DNA from: Gaiellasilicea sp963705515
GTDB lineage: Bacteria > Actinomycetota > Thermoleophilia > Gaiellales > Gaiellaceae
Reading direction: 5' to 3'
Assembly (NCBI GenBank): GCA_963705515.1
Contig: CAVPJV010000003.1
Coordinates: forward strand, 1 to 64,000
DNA length: 64,000 bases
Below, piece after piece: positions 59,551 to 64,000 of the stretch. The notes beneath the pieces were generated by a model. That model made no database searches. It was given only the letters and a program-made list of their open reading frames with translations, and was not told the origin of the DNA. The position numbers were made by a program, and so were the translations under genes. Positions within the stretch are counted from its first letter, which is position 1. Each line of letters starts with the position of its first letter.

Positions 59551-60103
59551 GCAGAACCTCGTCCGAGCCCGCGCGCGTGACCACCCAGCCGTCGTAGTTG
59601 CGCAGGCCGTACGGCACGCTCAGGCTCACTGTCGTCACGCCGGGATGGACCGTGAACCGGCCGCAGGAGTCGACCGGCTTCCCGTCCTTCGTCAGCCAGA
59701 GCTCGTAGTAGTCGGAGCGGTCGCGGCTCGGCTCGAGCCCGCGGACGAGCACGTTCATCGGCCAGTTGCCGGATGCGTCCTGCGGCAGCAGCTCGATCGA
59801 CCCCGTCGCGCCAGGCCCGCTCATCGCGATCTCCTGCACGGGGTCGGCGTCTCCGCTGCGGGCGCCGGCCAGCCAGCCGGCACCGAACGAGGCGGCTGCG
59901 AGCGCAGCCGCGAGCAGGACGAGCGCCCGGCCGCGCCGGCGCGGCAGCAGCGACGCCGGCGACGGAGGGGCGGCGTCACCGGGCGTGGGGGACCGCTCCG
60001 GCGGCGCATCCACGGAGAGGAGCAGGTCGTGCACCCGCCGCAGGCGCTGGCGCTCGCTCGGGTCGTCGATTTCGCCGACGAGCTCCTCGAAGCGGTCGCT
60101 CAC
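59537..60103 (-). CDS. Anti-sigma factor, RskA-like
   Basis: 188 aa. A short N-terminal sigma-binding segment (MSDRFEELVGEIDDPSERQR) without zinc-binding His/Cys, one membrane helix (ALVLLAAALAAASFGAGWLA) and an extracytoplasmic beta domain matching RskA (SIELLPQDASGNWPMNVLVR; YYELWLTKDGKPVDSCGRF). It would hold the ECF sigma factor at the membrane. The GTG at 60103 overlaps the sigma stop (GTGA). Confidence 0.85.
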   Translation of the reverse strand: MSDRFEELVGEIDDPSERQRLRRVHDLLLSVDAPPERSPTPGDAAPPSPASLLPRRRGRALVLLAAALAAASFGAGWLAGARSGDADPVQEIAMSGPGATGSIELLPQDASGNWPMNVLVRGLEPSRDRSDYYELWLTKDGKPVDSCGRFTVHPGVTTVSLSVPYGLRNYDGWVVTRAGSDEVLLTTA

Positions 60104-60648
60104 GACAGCTCCTCTTCCAGCATGTCGGCAAGGCGCGCAAGCGCGCTTCGCGTGCGCGTCTTGACCGTGCCGAGGGGGACGTGCAGGAACTCCGAGATCT
60201 CGCTCTGGGAGAGCCCGCCCCAGTACGCGAGCTCGATCACCGGCCGCTCGTGCTCGGGCAGGAGCTCGATCGCGCTGTGCACGCGCCAGGCGAGCCACGC
60301 CGCCTCGGCCTGCTCGGGCGGGCCGTTTTCGCCTGACGCCTCGTCGGGGGCCTCCATCGGCGGCTCCGGCCGCCTGCGCGCGCCGTCGACGATCGCGTTC
60401 CGCGCGACGGTGTAGAGCCAGGCACCGCCCTGCCCGCGTGCCGGGTCGTAGCTCGCAGCGGAGCGCCAGATCGCGGCGAACGCGTCCTGAAGCGCATCCT
60501 CGGCACGGCCGCGGTCGCCGAGCCGCCGCAAGGCGAGACCGAGCACGGGACGCGTGTAACGGCGGTAGAGCTCATCGAACGCATCGCGGTCGCCGTTGCC
60601 GACTCGCTCGATCAGCTCCCCGTCCGTCAGCTCCCCCTCATGCACCAT
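60100..60648 (-). CDS. ECF sigma factor, SigK-like
   Basis: 182 aa from MVHEGELTDGELIE (ATG 60648; ATG 60714 adds 22 residues). Region 2: FDELYRRYTRPVLGLALRRL, EDALQDAFAAIWRSAASYDP, WLYTVARNAIVDGARRR; region 4: AIELLPEHERPVIELAYWGG then LSQSEISEFLHVPLGTVKTR. Directs RNA polymerase to specific promoters when its anti-sigma partner, translated from the overlapping next gene, lets go. Confidence 0.92.
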   Translation of the reverse strand: MVHEGELTDGELIERVGNGDRDAFDELYRRYTRPVLGLALRRLGDRGRAEDALQDAFAAIWRSAASYDPARGQGGAWLYTVARNAIVDGARRRPEPPMEAPDEASGENGPPEQAEAAWLAWRVHSAIELLPEHERPVIELAYWGGLSQSEISEFLHVPLGTVKTRTRSALARLADMLEEELS

Positions 60649-60723
60649 CCGGATGCTTGCGGCTCCGCGCGCGCGTGGCAAGGTGGGACCGGTGAGTCTC
60701 AATGCCGCATCCATGCATTCGGT

Positions 60724-61386
60724 CTACGCATGGCCGGTCGACCCGGTTTGCAGCAGCCGGCCTCCGTCGACGGCGATCGTCGCGCCGGTGACGAAGTCGG
60801 CGCCCGCGAGATAGAGGATCGCACCGGCGATGTCGTCGGGGGAGCCGACCCGCCGCAGCGCTGTCTCGGCGGCACGCCGCTCCCGGTCGTCGCCCGGCTC
60901 GAGCGCCACCGGCCCCGGCGCGATCCCGCAGACCCGTACGTCGGGGGCGAGCGCCTTCGCCAGCGTCCGCGTCAGCATCGCCTGCGCTGCCTTGGCCGCG
61001 CCGTGCGCCGCGAACGCCGGCCACGGCTGGTAGGCGGCGACGTCCTCGACCATGATCACGAGCCCGCGCGACGCGCGGAGGTGCGGCACCGCCGCTTGCG
61101 TGACGAAGAAGCTCCCCTTGACGGTCGCGCCCAGCGCCTTGTCGACATCGGCCTCGGAGACCTGCTCGAACGGCTTCGCCTCGAATCCGGCGGACGCGCC
61201 GTTGATCACGACGTCAAGGCCGCCGAGCTCGTCCACCGCCCGCGCGACGAGCGCACGCGCCTCCTCGGCGCGCGAGAGGTCGCCGTCGCGGCTGCCGGCG
61301 GCGAATACCTGCCAGCCCTCGCCGCGCAGGCGCTCCGCGACCGCGACGCCGAGCTTGCCGGTGCCGCCGGTGAGGAGCGTGCGCAA
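60724..61386 (-). CDS. SDR-family oxidoreductase-like protein, altered active site
   Basis: 220 aa Rossmann-fold short-chain dehydrogenase. The coenzyme motif TLLTGGTGKLGVAVAERL and NGAS are present, and APGPVALEPG is typical. The active-site Ser-Tyr-x-x-x-Lys is altered: where Tyr is expected the sequence reads FAAHGAAKAAQ (His), and Ser is replaced in VIMVEDVAAY. It may be a pteridine-reductase-like variant or non-catalytic. Start TTG 61386. Confidence 0.75.
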   Translation of the reverse strand: MRTLLTGGTGKLGVAVAERLRGEGWQVFAAGSRDGDLSRAEEARALVARAVDELGGLDVVINGASAGFEAKPFEQVSEADVDKALGATVKGSFFVTQAAVPHLRASRGLVIMVEDVAAYQPWPAFAAHGAAKAAQAMLTRTLAKALAPDVRVCGIAPGPVALEPGDDRERRAAETALRRVGSPDDIAGAILYLAGADFVTGATIAVDGGRLLQTGSTGHA

Positions 61387-61395
61387 CCGGCGCGC

Positions 61396-62013
<618 letters not shown>

Positions 62014-62099
62014 CACGGCTCCTTCGTCTCGGCAGGTGAGGTCAAGGATATGCTCCGCGCCGTTCCCGACGAGTCGCCGAAGAAACCGTGGAGGTATGA

Positions 62100-62711
62100 A
62101 TGTCGAGTTACGAGGAGATCAGGCCGCGCGAGCTGAAGCCGGCCGTGCTGGAGCTCGACGGGATCTCGCGCGCCTCCGTCGAGGCTCACTACAAGCTCTA
62201 CCAGGGCTACGTGAACAAGCGGAACGAGATCCTCGGCAAGCTCGGCTCAGCCGATCTCGGCAGCGCGAACCAGATCTACTCGGAGGTGCGCGCGCTCAAG
62301 GTCGAGCTCTCCTTTGCCGTCGGCGGGATCAAGAACCACGAGGTGTACTTCGAGCACCTCGGTGGCAGCGGCGGCGACCCCAAGGGCGCGATCGCCGATC
62401 TGATCAAGCGCGACTTCGGCTCGGCGCAGGCCTGGCGCGACGACCTGAAGGCGACGGGGATGGGCGGGCGCGGCTGGGCTTGGACCGCATACGACTGGGA
62501 CGAGGGGCGGCTCTTCAACTACATCGGCGACGCCCAGAACACCTATCCGATCTGGAACGCGACCCCGCTCGTGGCGCTCGACGTCTACGAGCACGCCTAC
62601 TTCCTCGACTACCAGACCGACCGGGGCGCCTATATCGACGCCTTCTTCTCGAACTTGGACTGGGCCGTCGTGAACGACTGGGTCTCCAAGTACCGGATCC
62701 CGCTCAGATAG
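62100..62711 (+). CDS. Fe/Mn superoxide dismutase family, divergent paralogue
   Basis: 203 aa. The usual opening LPxLPYxxxALEP is replaced by YEEIRPRELKPAVLELDGIS, and HHxKHHxxYV by VEAHYKLYQGYVNKRNEIL, but the four ligand positions are kept: His in EAHY, His in GGIKNHEVYF, Asp and His in VALDVYEHAYFLDYQ. So metal binding and dismutase activity are likely. ATG 62100 with GGAGGT seven bases upstream. Confidence 0.8.
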   Translation: MSSYEEIRPRELKPAVLELDGISRASVEAHYKLYQGYVNKRNEILGKLGSADLGSANQIYSEVRALKVELSFAVGGIKNHEVYFEHLGGSGGDPKGAIADLIKRDFGSAQAWRDDLKATGMGGRGWAWTAYDWDEGRLFNYIGDAQNTYPIWNATPLVALDVYEHAYFLDYQTDRGAYIDAFFSNLDWAVVNDWVSKYRIPLR

Positions 62712-62727
62712 CCGAGCTCAGGGCTCG

Positions 62728-63332
<605 letters not shown>

Positions 63333-63336
<4 letters not shown>

Positions 63337-64000
63337 CCGGCGAGCCAGTCGGCGAGGCTCGTGTGCCTCCCGGCCGGAGCGCCGCCGTCGAGCTCGGCGC
63401 GGAGCTCGCCGACCGTGCCCTCGCGCTCGGCGAGGACGTCGTGCGCATGGATCGTCTCGAAGTTGATCTGGCGTGCGAAGACGAAATCGCCGTCGGCGAG
63501 GTCGGGGATCGCCTCGAGCGCGCCCTTGATCGAGAGTCGGACGGAGTCCTCGACGAAGCGGGGCTGCAGGTGCGCGTGCTCGACGACGAAGAGCTCGTCG
63601 GGCCGCTTCAGCAGCTCGTAGATCGGCGCGCTCATCGACCCCTGCACGACCGCGACCAGGTCGTTCGCGTCGAGCTGCCTATCGGTGCCGACGTAGAGCG
63701 AGCCGCGCCCGCGCTGGTTGTGCGTCGCGAGCGGCACGAGGTCGAGGATCCGCTCGACGTCCTCGTAGCCGGCCTCGGCCAGCCGCTCGGCCGCCCGGCC
63801 GCGGACGAGGCCCTGCGCACACGGGCAGGCGTTGATCCCGGTCGCCTCGACGCCGACGACCCGGCGCACGCGGTCGGCCGTCGCGGCTGCGATCCCGACG
63901 AGCGAGACCAGCTCCTGCGTCGAGAGCTTGCTCACGGGGGTCGTCCGCCGTACGGGCCACTGCGCGGTGATCCGCGCCTCGGCGCGCAACGCACTCTGGC
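63333..64000 (-). CDS. folE2: GTP cyclohydrolase FolE2/MptA type, 5' end outside the window
   Basis: At least 221 codons; the family is usually 260-310 aa and the frame stays open to the right edge, so the start is missing. Seen: ATGINACPCAQ (the catalytic/metal cysteine), PLATHNQRGRGSLYVGT, FVEDSVRLSIKGALEAIPDL and FVFARQINFETIHAHD, the family's signature. It converts GTP to dihydroneopterin triphosphate (FolE2) or the cyclic phosphate (MptA) for folate-type cofactors. Several in-frame TTG/GTG codons near 63989 are not needed as starts. Confidence 0.9.

Noticed and set aside
60638..60656. TCATGC...GGATGC near the sigma factor start, resembling the 17-bp palindrome
   Set aside because: The half-sites are one base too far apart or lack the final A, and no -10 hexamer lies at the expected distance.

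Overview
The window is a 64 kb piece of a high-GC chromosome, almost certainly an actinobacterium. The gene mix (zwf with GH15 and GMC genes, ndh with cydABDC, DUF6325, DUF7144 and SHOCT proteins, LuxR-type ATPase regulators, many leaderless starts) resembles the class Thermoleophilia, but this placement is inference from gene content, not a marker gene. No rRNA, tRNA, CRISPR array or complete insertion sequence was seen.

Layout. 0-7 kb: ClC channel, GAP-family protein, a heavily frameshifted arylsulfatase, an NfeD-like protein and a DUF2254 membrane protein. 6.7-13.9 kb: sugar metabolism (glucose-6-phosphate dehydrogenase, GH15 glucoamylase/trehalase, GMC oxidoreductase, aldose epimerase) and a cation/proton antiporter. 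13.9-21 kb: a respiratory operon, ndh-cydA-cydB-cydD-cydC. 21-28.4 kb: a broken HerA-like ATPase, a class II amidotransferase, membrane proteins, a formylglycine-generating enzyme and a K+ channel. 28.4-47.6 kb: a dense set of small membrane and DUF proteins, many present as pairs (two each of DUF6325, SHOCT, DUF7144, DUF4239 and PLDc_N), mixed with LuxR-type regulators: two MalT-like ATPases, one PAS-LuxR protein and one NarL-type response regulator with a divergent histidine kinase. 47.6-64 kb: housekeeping genes (flavin reductase, flavoprotein disulfide reductase, methyltransferase, STAS protein, M1 peptidase, PLP enzyme, fhs-fchA, cold-shock protein, thyX, an ECF sigma/anti-sigma pair, two superoxide dismutases, plsY, folE2), with three copies of a short palindromic repeat and a remnant of its likely transposase.

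The main new observation is a 17-bp palindrome, consensus TCAYCC-N5-GGRTGA, at fourteen places between 4.96 and 47.66 kb, nearly all intergenic. Its centre lies 35-37 bases from the last base of a -10-like hexamer (mostly nANNNT) in front of the next gene, and where no Shine-Dalgarno is present the start codon follows within about 10 bases. Three sites appear to fire in both directions. The predicted targets join the sulfatase, its activating enzyme, zwf, the ndh-cyd operon, the K+ channel, a lipoprotein and most of the small DUF proteins, including the operon that holds one MalT-like regulator. The position fits an activator bound just upstream of or over the -35 region, and the half-site GGATGA resembles the MalT box, so the local LuxR/MalT-type proteins are the first candidates to bind it.

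Several genes carry single-base frameshifts. A few are isolated (GH15, DUF2254, holin-like, both MalT-like regulators, one membrane protein), while the sulfatase and the HerA-like ATPase have many. Protein similarity is well kept on both sides of each break, so assembly error is at least as likely as true decay.
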